Shown here one piece after another: positions 20,547-29,228 of a DNA stretch of 64,000 nucleotides. The translations under genes and the position numbers were made by a program. This DNA is from Azospira restricta (lineage in GTDB: Bacteria; Pseudomonadota; Gammaproteobacteria; Burkholderiales; Rhodocyclaceae): contig NZ_CP064781.1 of NCBI RefSeq assembly GCF_016858125.1, positions 3,853,501 through 3,917,500 of the forward strand. Reading direction: 5' to 3'. A model generated the notes under the pieces. That model did not search any database. It worked only from the letters and a program-made list of their open reading frames with translations, and was not told where the DNA came from. The stretch's first letter is position 1; every line of letters begins with the position of its first letter.

Positions 20547-21302
20547 TCAGTTCCTGAGTTTGTAGCCGCGCTGCAGCAGCGCGAGGGAAAAAGCGGAGAC
20601 GGCGACGAAGGCGCCGGCGACGACGGCCAGACTGAGCAGCGGCGAGACGTCGGAAGCGCCGAAGAAGCCGTAGCGGAAGCCGTCGATCATATAGAACACG
20701 GGGTTGAAATGCGACACCCGCTGCCAGAAGGCCGGCAGCGAATGGATCGAGTAGAAGACGCCGGAGAGCATCGTCAGCGGCAGGATCAGGAAGTTCTGGA
20801 AGGCGGCGAGCTGGTCGAACTTGTCGGCCCAGATGCCGGCGACGACGCCGAGCGCACCCATGATCGCGCCGCCGAGCAGCGCGAAGACGAGAATCCACAG
20901 CGGCTGCTGGAAGCCGGGCGGCGCGAACCAGACGGTGACCAGCAGCACGCCGAGGCCGACGGCGACGCCGCGGATCGCCGCGGCGATCACGTAGGCGAGG
21001 AAGAATTCGAGGTAGGAGATCGGCGGCAGCAGCACGAAAACGAGACTGCCGGTGACCTTCGACTGGATCAGCGACGACGACGAGTTGGCGAAGGCGTTCT
21101 GCAGCACCGACATCATCACCAGCCCCGGGATCAGGAAGGCGGTGTAGCGCACCGATTCGTAGACCCGCACGTGCTCGTCGAGCACGTGGCTGAAGATCAG
21201 CAGGTAGAGCAACGCCGTCACCACCGGCGCGGCGACGGTCTGGAAGCTGACCTTCCAGAAGCGCAGCAGCTCCTTCCAGAGCAGGGTGCGGAAGCCGATC
21301 AC
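20547..21302 (-). CDS. ABC-2 type transporter permease (YadH-like)
   Basis: This 251-residue inner-membrane protein has six hydrophobic segments and the ABC-2 family signature in its second half (region with SGVFYSIHSLPAFWQRVSHF, about residues 184-203, then NPVFYMIDGFRYGF). It partners the ATPase encoded just upstream (four-base overlap). The closest functional groups are the YadGH/NodIJ exporters. The substrate is unknown. In Betaproteobacteria this pair commonly sits between the mla operon and bolA-murA, which suggests an envelope-related cargo (inference). Confidence 0.92.
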   Translation of the reverse strand: MIGFRTLLWKELLRFWKVSFQTVAAPVVTALLYLLIFSHVLDEHVRVYESVRYTAFLIPGLVMMSVLQNAFANSSSSLIQSKVTGSLVFVLLPPISYLEFFLAYVIAAAIRGVAVGLGVLLVTVWFAPPGFQQPLWILVFALLGGAIMGALGVVAGIWADKFDQLAAFQNFLILPLTMLSGVFYSIHSLPAFWQRVSHFNPVFYMIDGFRYGFFGASDVSPLLSLAVVAGAFVAVSAFSLALLQRGYKLRN

Positions 21303-22210
21303 GACACCCTCCCCCGCTGCATGACGCGGACGAAGGCCTCTTCCAGGTCCGGCGGCGTCAGCCGCATGTCCTCGATCGCGATGCCGGCCTCACGGAGGGA
21401 TGCGAGCACCCGTTCGACCGCAGCAAAGTCGGGCAGACTGAGCAGCCAGCTGCCGTCCGCCTGGGCGCTGGCCATGCCGGCCAGCGCCGCCGGCAACGCG
21501 GCGCCGCCGGCGAGCCGCAGGCTCAGCGCGTGGGCGGAGAATTCGCGCAGCAGGTTCTCGGTCGAATCGAGCGCGACGACCCGCCCCTGCTGCAGCATCG
21601 CGATGCGGCCGCACAACGCTTCCGCCTCTTCCAGATAGTGCGTGGTCAGGATGATCGTGTGGCCCTCGCCGTTCAGCCGGCGGATGAACTGCCACAGCCC
21701 CTGCCGCAGCTCGACGTCGACGCCGGCGGTCGGCTCGTCGAGGACGATCACCGGCGGCTTGTGCACCAGCGCCTGCGCCACCAGCACGCGCCGCTTCATG
21801 CCGCCGGACAGCCGCCGCATGTTGGTGTCGGCCTTGTCGGCGAGGTCGAGGTTGGCGAGGATCTCGTCGATCCACGCGTCGTTGTCGCGCAGGCCGAAGT
21901 AACCGGACTGGATGCGCAACGTCTCGCGCACCGTGAAGAAGGGGTCGAAGACCAGCTCCTGCGGCACGACGCCGAGCAGCCGCCGCGCTTCGCGGTAGTC
22001 GGCGACGACGTCGCGGCCGAGCACGGCGAGGCGGCCGGCGTCCGGCCGGGCGAGGCCGGCGAGGCAGGAGATCAGCGTCGTCTTGCCGGCGCCGTTCGGT
22101 CCGAGCAGACCGAAGAACTCGCCTTCGGCGATCTCCAGCGAGATGCCGGCGAGCGCCTGCAGCGCACCGAAGCGCTTCTCGACCTGCTGAATGGAAACGG
22201 CAACGCCCAT
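21299..22210 (-). CDS. ABC transporter ATP-binding protein (YadG-like)
   Basis: The 303-residue ATPase carries Walker A GPNGAGKTT (about residues 40-48), signature RLSGGMKRRV (about 138-147), Walker B VIVLDEPTAGVD and the H-loop TTHYLEEAE, plus the ~85-residue C-terminal extension common in drug/NodI-type exporters. I place the start at 22210 (MGVAVSIQQ); an upstream ATG at 22267 would put coding sequence inside the mlaB terminator and overlap mlaB. It is coupled to the permease by a GTGA/ATGA-type overlap. Confidence 0.92.
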   Translation of the reverse strand: MGVAVSIQQVEKRFGALQALAGISLEIAEGEFFGLLGPNGAGKTTLISCLAGLARPDAGRLAVLGRDVVADYREARRLLGVVPQELVFDPFFTVRETLRIQSGYFGLRDNDAWIDEILANLDLADKADTNMRRLSGGMKRRVLVAQALVHKPPVIVLDEPTAGVDVELRQGLWQFIRRLNGEGHTIILTTHYLEEAEALCGRIAMLQQGRVVALDSTENLLREFSAHALSLRLAGGAALPAALAGMASAQADGSWLLSLPDFAAVERVLASLREAGIAIEDMRLTPPDLEEAFVRVMQRGRVS

Positions 22211-22227
22211 GGCGCTCAGGAAGTCCG

Positions 22228-22257
22228 AAAAAACAAAAAGCCGCTCAGGCGAGCGGC
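22228..22257 (-). terminator. Rho-independent terminator closing the mla operon
   Basis: On the minus strand a 7-bp stem GCCGCTC/GAGCGGC (22251-22257 with 22240-22246) with a 4-base loop is followed by a T-rich run (TTTTTGTTTTTT). It overlaps the mlaB stop codon and precedes the ABC ATPase start. Confidence 0.9.
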
Positions 22258-22532
22258 AGGAATTCATCGACGCCGTAGAGCGCCGCGAGGCTCATCAGCC
22301 CGGCGGGCGGATGGGTGATGCGCAGCTCGGCATTCTGCCGCCTGGCGTCGCGCAGCCAGGCGAAGAGCACGGCGAGCGCCGACGAATCGGCATCGGCGTC
22401 GCCGATCGCCGACAGGTCGATCTCGCGGACCTCGTCGGTCAGCGCCGCGCGGCCGGCCGCCAGAAGCGACGCCGCGCCGGCGTACAGCATCGGCGCGGTG
22501 ATTTTCAGACAGGACCCGGAGCGTTCGAGCAT
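22245..22532 (-). CDS. mlaB: Mla pathway STAS-domain protein
   Basis: MlaB (95 residues) is a small cytoplasmic STAS-domain protein that binds MlaF and stabilises the MlaFEDB lipid transporter. The STAS pattern is visible: an N-terminal beta strand, REIDLSAIGDADADSSALAVLFAWLR (in part, about residues 37-61), and the final LMSLAALYGVDEFL. Its ATG shares a base with the mlaC stop. A strong terminator starts within its last codons, so it ends the mlaFEDACB operon. Confidence 0.9.
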   Translation of the reverse strand: MLERSGSCLKITAPMLYAGAASLLAAGRAALTDEVREIDLSAIGDADADSSALAVLFAWLRDARRQNAELRITHPPAGLMSLAALYGVDEFLPLA

Positions 22533-23155
22533 CAGGACTTCTTCTCGGCCTTCTCCGCGATCTGCTTGTTCTTCGCCGCGATCGACGCGATCAGGCCGTC
22601 GATGCCGCCGGCGCGCACTTCCTGGGCGAAGGTCTCGCGGTAGTTGGTGACCAGGCTGATGCCGGCGACGACGACGTCGTACACCTTCCACGCGCTGTCC
22701 TGCTTCTCCAGCCCGTAGTCGAGCAGCACCGGCTGCTGGCCCGGCTGGCGGATCTCGGTGCGCACCAGCACGTCGGTCTCGCCGGGCTGCATCTTCAGCG
22801 GCTTGTAGACGACGGTCTGGTTCTTGTAGGCGGTCAGCGCGTTCGAGTAGGTGCGCACCAGCAGCGTGCGGAATTCCTCGGCGAGGCGCTTCTTCTGCTC
22901 GGGATTGGCCTTGTTCCAGTCCTTGCCGACCGCCAGCGCGGTCATCCGGGTGAAGTTGAAGTGCGGCAGCACCTTGGCTTCGACCAGCTCGATCGCCTTC
23001 TTCGTGCTGCCGCCCTGGATGTCCTTGTCGGCGCGGACGATGGTCAACACCTCGTCGGTGACCCGCTTGACCAGGGCATCCGGCGTTTCTTCACTGGAAA
23101 ATGCGTTGCCGCAGAGGAGGAACAACCCTGCGAACAGGGAAAACAGCTGCTTCAT
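22532..23155 (-). CDS. mlaC: Periplasmic phospholipid shuttle MlaC
   Basis: MlaC (207 residues) is the soluble periplasmic protein that carries phospholipid between MlaA at the outer membrane and MlaFEDB. A signal peptide occupies residues 1-20 (hydrophobic core then NAFSSEE). The family blocks VLPHFNFTRMTALAVGKDW (about 62-80), FRTLLVRTYSNAL and the C-terminal VAGISLVTNYRETF (about 163-176) are present. It is 25 bp downstream of mlaA. Confidence 0.95.
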   Translation of the reverse strand: MKQLFSLFAGLFLLCGNAFSSEETPDALVKRVTDEVLTIVRADKDIQGGSTKKAIELVEAKVLPHFNFTRMTALAVGKDWNKANPEQKKRLAEEFRTLLVRTYSNALTAYKNQTVVYKPLKMQPGETDVLVRTEIRQPGQQPVLLDYGLEKQDSAWKVYDVVVAGISLVTNYRETFAQEVRAGGIDGLIASIAAKNKQIAEKAEKKS

Positions 23156-23180
23156 GAACTTGCCTTGAATGGTTCGGAAA

Positions 23181-23942
23181 TTAGCGGCCCGCAGGCTTCT
23201 CCGGGCTCGACTTCAGCTCGACCGGCGCCTTGCCGTCGGGCACTTCCAGTTCGCGCGGCGGATTGCCGTCGTACACCGCGTTGCGGCGGTGCTGCAGGTA
23301 AGCATCGCGGATATAGGCGTACTTGTCGAGCGCGCCTTCCTCGATGATCTTGTCGGTCGGCAGCAATGCGGCGCGCTGGTCGACGTAGCGCAGGCCGACG
23401 AAGCTGTTGCGCACGGCGATCGGTTCGACGTACCACACCGGGTCGGCGTAGGAGTCGACGACGAAGCCGGCGGTGTCGCGCACCGTGCGCGGCCCGATGA
23501 TCGGCCAGAACAGGTAGGCGCCCTCGTCGACACCCCAGCTGCCCATGGTCTGGCCGAAGTCCTCGTAGTGCTTGTCGAGCCCCATCTCGCTGGCGACGTC
23601 GAAGGCGCCGCCGATACCGACGGTGGTGTTCACCAGCACCCGGCCCCAGTCGTTGAAGGCTTGGCCGGGCTTGCCCTGCAGCAGGTTGTTCACGCCGATC
23701 ATCACGTCGGCGATATTGCTGAAGAAGTTGCCGACCACGGCCTTCACCGGCAGCGGCGCGACATAGTCATAACCCTTGGCAAGCGGCTTGGCAACCGCCG
23801 TGTCGAGACCCTCGTTGACCGCGAACATCGCGCGGTTGAAGCCTTCCGCCGGATCCTTCGGATTGTCCGCAGCGACCACGCTGCCGGACAGGACGGCGCC
23901 GACTGCGAGCGAAACGACCGACTTCACGAGTGTCTTCTTCAC
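23181..23942 (-). CDS. mlaA: MlaA/VacJ outer-membrane phospholipid protein, lipobox Cys replaced by Ser
   Basis: MlaA (253 residues) is normally an outer-membrane lipoprotein that, with a porin, removes phospholipids from the outer leaflet. The family core is clear: NPKDPAEGFNRAMFAVNEGLD (in part, about residues 27-46), NNLLQGK, VNTTVGIGGAFDVASEMGL, DFGQTMGSWGV and YLFWPIIGPRTVRD. The signal peptide reads LSGS at residues 18-21 where the family has a lipobox such as LSGC, so no lipidation site exists. A signal-peptidase I site (VVA-AD) follows at about 24. The Ser codon is AGC, one base from TGC. Either the protein is not lipidated, or the base is an error. It lies between mlaD and mlaC. Confidence 0.93.
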   Translation of the reverse strand: MKKTLVKSVVSLAVGAVLSGSVVAADNPKDPAEGFNRAMFAVNEGLDTAVAKPLAKGYDYVAPLPVKAVVGNFFSNIADVMIGVNNLLQGKPGQAFNDWGRVLVNTTVGIGGAFDVASEMGLDKHYEDFGQTMGSWGVDEGAYLFWPIIGPRTVRDTAGFVVDSYADPVWYVEPIAVRNSFVGLRYVDQRAALLPTDKIIEEGALDKYAYIRDAYLQHRRNAVYDGNPPRELEVPDGKAPVELKSSPEKPAGR

Positions 23943-23968
23943 AATAATCCCTCAGAGTTGTTGTGACT

Positions 23969-24439
23969 TCACTTCTGTTCCGGCCCTTCGGAGGCCTTGT
24001 TGAATAGGAACTGGCTGATCAGCTTCTCCAGCACGACGGCCGACTGCGTCTTGGCAATCGTGTCGCCGGCCTTCAGCATCTTTTCGTCGCCGCCGACATC
24101 GAGGCCGATGTACTGCTCGCCGAGCAGGCCGGAGGTCAGGATCGACGCGAAGGTATCTTTCGGGAAGCGGTAGCGGGTGTCAACGTTCATCGTAACGACC
24201 GCCTCATAGGTCGCCGGGTCGAATTGTATGTTTGCAACACGTCCGACGACGACGCCGGCGCTTTTCACCGGCCCGCGCACTTTGAGGCCGCCGATATTAT
24301 CAAATTTCGCTTGCAATACATAGGTTTCCGCGAAATTGGCGGAGGACAGATTGCCCACCTTGAGCGCCAGGAACAACAGCGCCGCCATGCCGATGGCAAC
24401 AAAGAAGCCGACCCACAGGTCGAGTACCGTCCGATTCAT
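23969..24439 (-). CDS. mlaD: MCE-domain substrate-binding subunit MlaD
   Basis: MlaD (156 residues) has one N-terminal membrane helix (about residues 7-27) and a single periplasmic MCE domain (about 39-118) with the SGLLGEQYIGLDVG block. It forms the hexameric ring on MlaFE through which lipid passes. The ATG shares a base with the mlaE stop. The C-terminal helix with LEKLISQFLFNKA matches the family's hydrophobic pore helix. Confidence 0.95.
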   Translation of the reverse strand: MNRTVLDLWVGFFVAIGMAALLFLALKVGNLSSANFAETYVLQAKFDNIGGLKVRGPVKSAGVVVGRVANIQFDPATYEAVVTMNVDTRYRFPKDTFASILTSGLLGEQYIGLDVGGDEKMLKAGDTIAKTQSAVVLEKLISQFLFNKASEGPEQK

Positions 24440-25230
24440 CAGAGGCTCCGGAACATGAATGAGGTGAGGACGAAGTCCAGGGCAAGAATGGCCAGCGCCG
24501 AGGTCACGACGGTGCGGGTGATGGCGCGGGAAACGCCCTCCGCCGTCGGAATCGAATCGTAGCCCTCGAAGACGGCGATCAGCGAAACCGCGACGCCGAA
24601 AACGAAACTCTTGATGACGCCGTTCAGCACGTCCTCGCGGAAATCGACCGCGGACTGCATCTGCGACCAGAAGGCGCCTTCGTCGACGCCGATGAAGACG
24701 ACGCCGATCAGGTAGCCGCCGAAGACGCCCATCATCGAGAACAGCGCCGCCAGCAGCGGCATCGAGATGACGCCGCCCCAGAAGCGCGGCGCGGCGACGC
24801 GGGCGAGCGGATTGACCGCCATCATGTCCATCGCCTTCAGCTGCTCGGTGGCCTTCATCAGGCCGATTTCGGCGGTCACCGCCGAACCGGCGCGCGACGC
24901 AAACAACAGACCCGCAACCACCGGCCCGAGTTCCCGGACCAGCGACAGCGCGACGAGAATGCCGAGGGCCTCGGACGAGCCGTAGCGCTGCAGCGTGTCG
25001 TAGCCCTGCAGGCCGAGCACCAGGCCGACGAAGAGGCCGGAGACGAGGATGATGATCAGCGACAGCACGCCGCAGAACCAGATCTCGCGCAGCAGCAGGC
25101 GCGGGCGCAGGAAGGTCTGCCCGGAGTAGACGAGCAGCATGACAAAGAAGCGCATCGCGAAGCCGAGCCGCCAGATGCGGTCGGTGACGCGCGAACCGAG
25201 GCCGACGAGGAGCGTGTGCAGCTTATCCAC
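24439..25230 (-). CDS. mlaE: Mla lipid transporter permease MlaE
   Basis: MlaE (263 residues from the GTG at 25230) is the permease of the MlaFEDB ABC transporter in the inner membrane. Family motifs are [24 protein letters not shown] (in part, about residues 97-117), [18 protein letters not shown] and the final [16 protein letters not shown]. Two GTG codons are possible: 25236 and 25230. A GAGGG site is three bases from the first but nine from the second, so I prefer 25230. Either way the start lies inside the end of mlaF. Confidence 0.94.
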   Translation of the reverse strand: MDKLHTLLVGLGSRVTDRIWRLGFAMRFFVMLLVYSGQTFLRPRLLLREIWFCGVLSLIIILVSGLFVGLVLGLQGYDTLQRYGSSEALGILVALSLVRELGPVVAGLLFASRAGSAVTAEIGLMKATEQLKAMDMMAVNPLARVAAPRFWGGVISMPLLAALFSMMGVFGGYLIGVVFIGVDEGAFWSQMQSAVDFREDVLNGVIKSFVFGVAVSLIAVFEGYDSIPTAEGVSRAITRTVVTSALAILALDFVLTSFMFRSL

Positions 25231-26035
25231 GGGCACCGGCCCTCAGCAGATCCGCGGCGAAGTCGCCAGCCGGATAGTGGAAGGGCACCGGGCCATCGGC
25301 CTCCGCATAGAGGAACTGGTGCACGAAGGGATCCTTGGTGGCGCGCAGCTCGTCCGGCGTGCCTTCGGCGACGACGCGGCCGTCGGACATGAAGTAGATG
25401 TAGTCGACGATCAGCATCGACTCCTGGATGTCGTGCGTGACCATCACCGAGGTCGCGCCGAGCGCGTCGTTGAGCTTGCGGATCAGCTGGCCGATGACCC
25501 CGAGCGAGAGCGGGTCGAGGCCGGTGAACGGCTCGTCGTACATCATCAGCATCGGATCGAGCGCGATCGCGCGCGCCAGCGCGACGCGGCGGGCCATGCC
25601 GCCGGACAGTTCGTTCGGCATCAACGCGTGCGCACCGCGCAGGCCGACGGCGTTGAGCTTCATCATCACCAGGTCGCGGATCAGCTCTTCCGGCAGGTCG
25701 GTGTGCTCGCGCATCTGGAAGGCGACGTTGTCGTAGACCGAGATGTCGGTGAACAGCGCGCCGAACTGGAACAGCATGCCCATCCGGCGGCGCATCTGGT
25801 ACAGCTCGTCGTGCTTCATCTCGTGCACGACGCGGCCGTTCACGGTGACCGAGCCGGACGACGGCCGCAGCTGCCCGCCGATCAGGCGCAGCAGCGTCGT
25901 CTTGCCGCAACCCGAACCGCCCATGATCGCAACCACCTTCCCGCGCGGGAATTCCATGTTGATTCCCTTGAGGATGGCGCGATTGTCATAGGAGAAGTTC
26001 AGATCGCTGATCTTGACCAGGCTGTCGGTCGACAC
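25223..26035 (-). CDS. mlaF: Mla lipid transporter ATPase MlaF
   Basis: MlaF (270 residues) powers MlaFEDB. It has Walker [13 protein letters not shown] (about residues 39-50), the MlaF-type Q-loop region [19 protein letters not shown], signature [20 protein letters not shown] (about 143-162), Walker [14 protein letters not shown] and the switch His in MVTHDIQES. The start is a GTG at 26035 with a GGGA ribosome site seven bases upstream. A TTG at 26065 would fall on the -10 element and is rejected. It is the first gene of the mla operon. Confidence 0.93.
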   Translation of the reverse strand: MSTDSLVKISDLNFSYDNRAILKGINMEFPRGKVVAIMGGSGCGKTTLLRLIGGQLRPSSGSVTVNGRVVHEMKHDELYQMRRRMGMLFQFGALFTDISVYDNVAFQMREHTDLPEELIRDLVMMKLNAVGLRGAHALMPNELSGGMARRVALARAIALDPMLMMYDEPFTGLDPLSLGVIGQLIRKLNDALGATSVMVTHDIQESMLIVDYIYFMSDGRVVAEGTPDELRATKDPFVHQFLYAEADGPVPFHYPAGDFAADLLRAGARG

Positions 26036-26064
26036 AAAAAATCCCGCTTTAAGCAAATTTTTCA

Positions 26065-26073
26065 ATTCTACCA
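26065..26073 (-). promoter_or_regulatory. Extended -10 promoter of the mla operon
   Basis: On the minus strand TGGTAGAAT lies 30-38 bp before the mlaF GTG and matches an extended -10 (TGn plus TAGAAT). There is no matching -35. The identical nonamer is found before secA. Confidence 0.55.
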
Positions 26074-26244
26074 GAACGACCCTGCCACCCCCGCGAATTC
26101 ATTACGCTGTACTAACCCCCTCCGCGAAGCCGGCCTTCGCCGCCCCCAGCTGCGGCGCCTCCGCAGGCTCTGCAGGACGCCCAGCCGTACGTCGGCAGTG
26201 TCGCTAGGCGACGGAGCCCCTCCCGCACCAGCCGAAATAACCCA
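26074..26244. other. Divergent intergenic region between mlaF and the secretin operon
   Basis: This is the core of the largest gene-poor gap in the window (26036-26297). It contains promoters at both ends, several short GC-rich inverted repeats and no credible gene. An 86-codon open frame on the minus strand (26068-26328) has no ribosome site, low-complexity Arg-rich content and crosses the plus-strand promoter. Confidence 0.5.
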
Positions 26245-26276
26245 TTGACATAGAGCGCATCTTTGCGTTCTATTAT
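26245..26276 (+). promoter_or_regulatory. Promoter of the secretin/pilus-like operon
   Basis: A perfect -35 TTGACA lies at 26245-26250. Downstream AT-rich sequence offers TTCTAT at a 17-bp spacing or TATTAT (26271-26276) at a 20-bp spacing as the -10. The ATG of the first gene follows within 55 bp. Confidence 0.6.
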
Positions 26277-26297
26277 TCACCTCGCATACACGCGCCA

Positions 26298-28127
26298 ATG
26301 GGACAACGCACGATGCCGACACGCCCACTGAACGCCTGCCTTCTCGCGCTGCTGCTCGCCGCCTGCGCCTCGCCGACGATCAGGGAGCCGTCGCCCGCGC
26401 ACCTGCGCGCCGAAGCGGCGCCGCCGGTGGGACAGCCGCTGCCGCAGCCGGTCACCCGGTCGCTGACGCCGCCGCGCCCAAAACCCGCCGCACCGACCGA
26501 GACCTACAGCGTCGTCGTCAACAACGTGCCGGTGCACGACCTGCTGTTCGCGCTGGCCCGGGACGCCCGGATCAACGTCGACATCCACCCCGGGATCGGC
26601 GGCAACGTCACCCTCAACGCGATCGACCAGACCCTGCCGCAATTGCTCGCCCGCATCGCCCGGCACGTGGATATGCGCTTCGAGATCGACGGCCCGAACC
26701 TGGTCGTGATGCCGGACACACCCTTCCTCCGCAACTACCCGGTCGATTATGTGAACATGAGCCGGGACACCGCCGGCAGTGTCACCGTCAACACCCAGCT
26801 CGTCGGCGTCGCCGCCGGCGGCATCGGCGCACCGACGATCGGCGCCGGGTCGAACAACTCGACGACCAAGGTCGACAACAAGGCGCAGCACCGCTTCTGG
26901 GAGACGCTGATCCAGAACGTGAAGGACCTCCTGCGCGAGACCGACAAGGTCCTGCCCGAGGGGTCCAGCGAAACCGTCGTCGAGCAGGCCGGCACCCAGA
27001 CCACCAGCGGCACCGGTGCCCCGCCGGCGACCGCCGGGCCGCGCGCCGGGCAGGCGGCGCCGGGACTGGCCGGCAGCCCGAACCCGGCGACGCTGCAGGC
27101 CGCTGGCACCACCCTGGTCCGCCGCACGACCTTCCGCGAGGCCGCCGCGGTGATCGCCCATCCGGAGAGCGGCATCCTCGCCGTCCGTGCCACCTCGCGG
27201 CAGCACGAGAAGATCAGGGAATTCCTCGACCAGGTGCTGGCCAGCGCCCGGCGCCAGGTCATGATCGAAGCGACGATCGTCGAAGTGCAGCTGTCGAACA
27301 ACTACCAGCAGGGGATCGACTGGGGCCGGCTGCCGCTGTCCACGGGACTGGGCTTCGCCCTGCAGTCGAAGACCTTCGACAGCACGCAGGGACTGTTCAC
27401 CGCCCAGTACAAGAACGACCGCTTCAGCAGCGCCATCCGGCTGCTCGACGACTTCGGCACGACCAAGGTCCTCTCCAGCCCGAAGATTTCGGTCGTGAAC
27501 AACCAGAGCGCCGTGCTCAAGGTGGTGGACAACGAGGTCTATTTCACGATCAAGGCCGACACCACGCAGAACCAGACGACTACGGTGACCACCTACACGA
27601 CGACGCTGCACCAGGTGCCGGTCGGCTTCGTCATGAACGTGACCCCGCAGATCAGCGACGCCGACACCGTCCTGCTCAACGTGCGACCCAGCGTCTCGCG
27701 CATCGTCGGCACCGTCCAGGACCCGAACCCGGCCCTCCGCAAGTCCGCAGCCAACAACTTCGCCGACGACATCAAGAGCGAAATCCCGATCATCCGCATG
27801 CGCGAGATGGAATCGATCCTGCGCGTGCAGAACGGCAACATCGCGGTGATGGGCGGGCTGATGGAGGACCAGCTGCAGAACCGGGACCAGTCGGTGCCCG
27901 GTGCCGGACGCATCCCGCTCGTCGGCGAGCTGTTCACCCAGCGCGACGACGCCGCACGCAAGACCGAACTGGTCGTCTTCCTGCGTCCGACGATCATCCG
28001 CGACCCGAGCGTCGCCGGCGACTTTTCCGGCCTGCGCGAGCACCTGCCGAAGAGCGATTTCTTCACTCGCATCCCCGACCCGCAGACGCCGGGCGACAAG
28101 GTCGATGCCCCCGGGAGCGGCCGGTGA
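26298..28127 (+). CDS. MshL/PilQ-type secretin lipoprotein
   Basis: The 609-residue protein is an outer-membrane secretin. It begins with a lipoprotein signal ending in LAAC (Cys23), then an N-terminal N0/STN-like domain (about 68-135, containing VPVHDLLFALARDARIN). A long Gly/Pro/Thr-rich spacer (about 160-280) follows, then an N-domain (VIAHPESGILAVRATSRQHEKIREF in part) and the C-terminal secretin beta domain (about 325-570) with VPVGFVMNVTPQIS and the final RKTELVVFLRPTII. This plan matches MshL of MSHA-type pili more than GspD, which has more N-domains. An ATG at 26313 is an alternative start. It is first in a nine-gene operon and overlaps the next gene by four bases (GTGA). Confidence 0.92.
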   Translation: MGQRTMPTRPLNACLLALLLAACASPTIREPSPAHLRAEAAPPVGQPLPQPVTRSLTPPRPKPAAPTETYSVVVNNVPVHDLLFALARDARINVDIHPGIGGNVTLNAIDQTLPQLLARIARHVDMRFEIDGPNLVVMPDTPFLRNYPVDYVNMSRDTAGSVTVNTQLVGVAAGGIGAPTIGAGSNNSTTKVDNKAQHRFWETLIQNVKDLLRETDKVLPEGSSETVVEQAGTQTTSGTGAPPATAGPRAGQAAPGLAGSPNPATLQAAGTTLVRRTTFREAAAVIAHPESGILAVRATSRQHEKIREFLDQVLASARRQVMIEATIVEVQLSNNYQQGIDWGRLPLSTGLGFALQSKTFDSTQGLFTAQYKNDRFSSAIRLLDDFGTTKVLSSPKISVVNNQSAVLKVVDNEVYFTIKADTTQNQTTTVTTYTTTLHQVPVGFVMNVTPQISDADTVLLNVRPSVSRIVGTVQDPNPALRKSAANNFADDIKSEIPIIRMREMESILRVQNGNIAVMGGLMEDQLQNRDQSVPGAGRIPLVGELFTQRDDAARKTELVVFLRPTIIRDPSVAGDFSGLREHLPKSDFFTRIPDPQTPGDKVDAPGSGR

Positions 28128-29218
28128 GCCGCCTGCTCGACGCGCTGGAGAAGGCCGAGGGGGCGAGCCCGCCCCCGCCGACGGCCGCCGCGGCGAACGA
28201 AGCGGCGCGGGAAGCAGCCACCCCGCGCCTGATCGAACTGGCCGCCCGCCTCGACGCAACCGACGCCGCCCTGGCGGCGGCCGCCGCCACCGGCCAGGAA
28301 GCCCGCGAACCGCGGCCGGCGACGTTGCATGACGATGCCCGGCGCACGTCGCGGCGGATCGGGATCGCCGCCGGCCTCGTCGTTGTGGCCATCGGCAGCG
28401 GCTTCTGGTGGCTGGCGCCGACGCCCCGCGGCGCACTGGCGGCCGCGGCCCCGCCACCAGCTGCCGCCGCACTGTCCCTGCCCGCGTCGCCGGTAACGCC
28501 GGCGACAGCCCCGATCGTGGAGGCGGCCCCGCCGCCGCCCCGCGTCGGTGCCGGGGCGGTGCCACGCGCAGCCGCCCCAGCGCCGGCGCAAGCCGCGGCA
28601 GGCGCGACGGCCGCCGCCGACACCCCGCTACGCCTCAGTCGCAGCCGGCCGCGCGTCGCCCCGGCCCTGGCCCGGGCTTACGAACAGCTGCTCGCGGACG
28701 ACGTCGAAGGCGCCGAAACGGCCTACGGCGAAGCGCTGCGCGACGACCCGCGGAGCGTCGACGCGCTGCTCGGCATGGCCAGCATCGCGCTGCACCGGGA
28801 GTTGCCGCAGGCTGCCGAGGAGTGGTTCCTGCAGGCGCTGGCCGCCGACCCGAAGAACGTCGACGCGCAGGCCGGGCTGCTCAACCTGCGCGGCGCGGCC
28901 GACCCGAGCGCCGCCGAAAGCCGGCTGAAAAGCCTGCTCGCCGCGCAGCCGGAAACGGCGACGCTGCACTTCGCGCTCGGCAACCTATACGCCGGCCAGC
29001 AGCGCTGGGCCGAGGCGCAACAGGCCTACTTCAGCGCCTATGCCGCCGACGGCACGAACCCCGACTACCTGTTCAACCTCGCCGCCAGCCTCGACCATCT
29101 GCACCTGCCGCAGCTGGCGCTCGGCTACTACCGGGCGGCGCTGGCCGCCGGCGCCGGACGCCGGGCCGCATTCGACGCGGCACGCGTGCGCGCGCGGATC
29201 GCCGAGATCGCGCCGTGA
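28124..29218 (+). CDS. Membrane-anchored TPR protein (MshN-like)
   Basis: This 364-residue protein starts with a GTG inside the secretin stop. The N-terminus SRLLDALEKAE is like the short motif that opens MshN/GspB-type proteins. A single membrane helix lies at about residues 80-103, followed by an Ala/Pro-rich periplasmic linker (about 105-170) and at least four TPR-like repeats (about 185-355) with spacing near 34 residues. TPR proteins in such loci help secretin assembly or link the inner and outer membrane parts. The function is inferred from the position between secretin and ATPase, which matches the mshL-mshM/N-mshE order. Confidence 0.8.
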   Translation: MSRLLDALEKAEGASPPPPTAAAANEAAREAATPRLIELAARLDATDAALAAAAATGQEAREPRPATLHDDARRTSRRIGIAAGLVVVAIGSGFWWLAPTPRGALAAAAPPPAAAALSLPASPVTPATAPIVEAAPPPPRVGAGAVPRAAAPAPAQAAAGATAAADTPLRLSRSRPRVAPALARAYEQLLADDVEGAETAYGEALRDDPRSVDALLGMASIALHRELPQAAEEWFLQALAADPKNVDAQAGLLNLRGAADPSAAESRLKSLLAAQPETATLHFALGNLYAGQQRWAEAQQAYFSAYAADGTNPDYLFNLAASLDHLHLPQLALGYYRAALAAGAGRRAAFDAARVRARIAEIAP

Positions 29219-29228
29219 GGCCGCCGCG

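Noticed and set aside
22211-22267. Longer ABC ATPase start at 22267
   Set aside because: It would place coding sequence through the mlaB terminator hairpin and T-run and overlap mlaB.
26036-26065. TTG start for mlaF at 26065
   Set aside because: It sits on the extended -10 element, whereas the GTG at 26035 has a GGGA ribosome site at proper distance.
26068-26328. 86-codon minus-strand frame in the mlaF-secretin gap
   Set aside because: It has no ribosome site, Arg-rich C-terminal half, overlaps the mlaF promoter and the perfect TTGACA of the other strand, and resembles no family.
26277-28565. 762-codon minus-strand frame opposite the secretin and TPR genes
   Set aside because: It is antisense to recognisable secretin motifs and has biased composition and no ribosome site.
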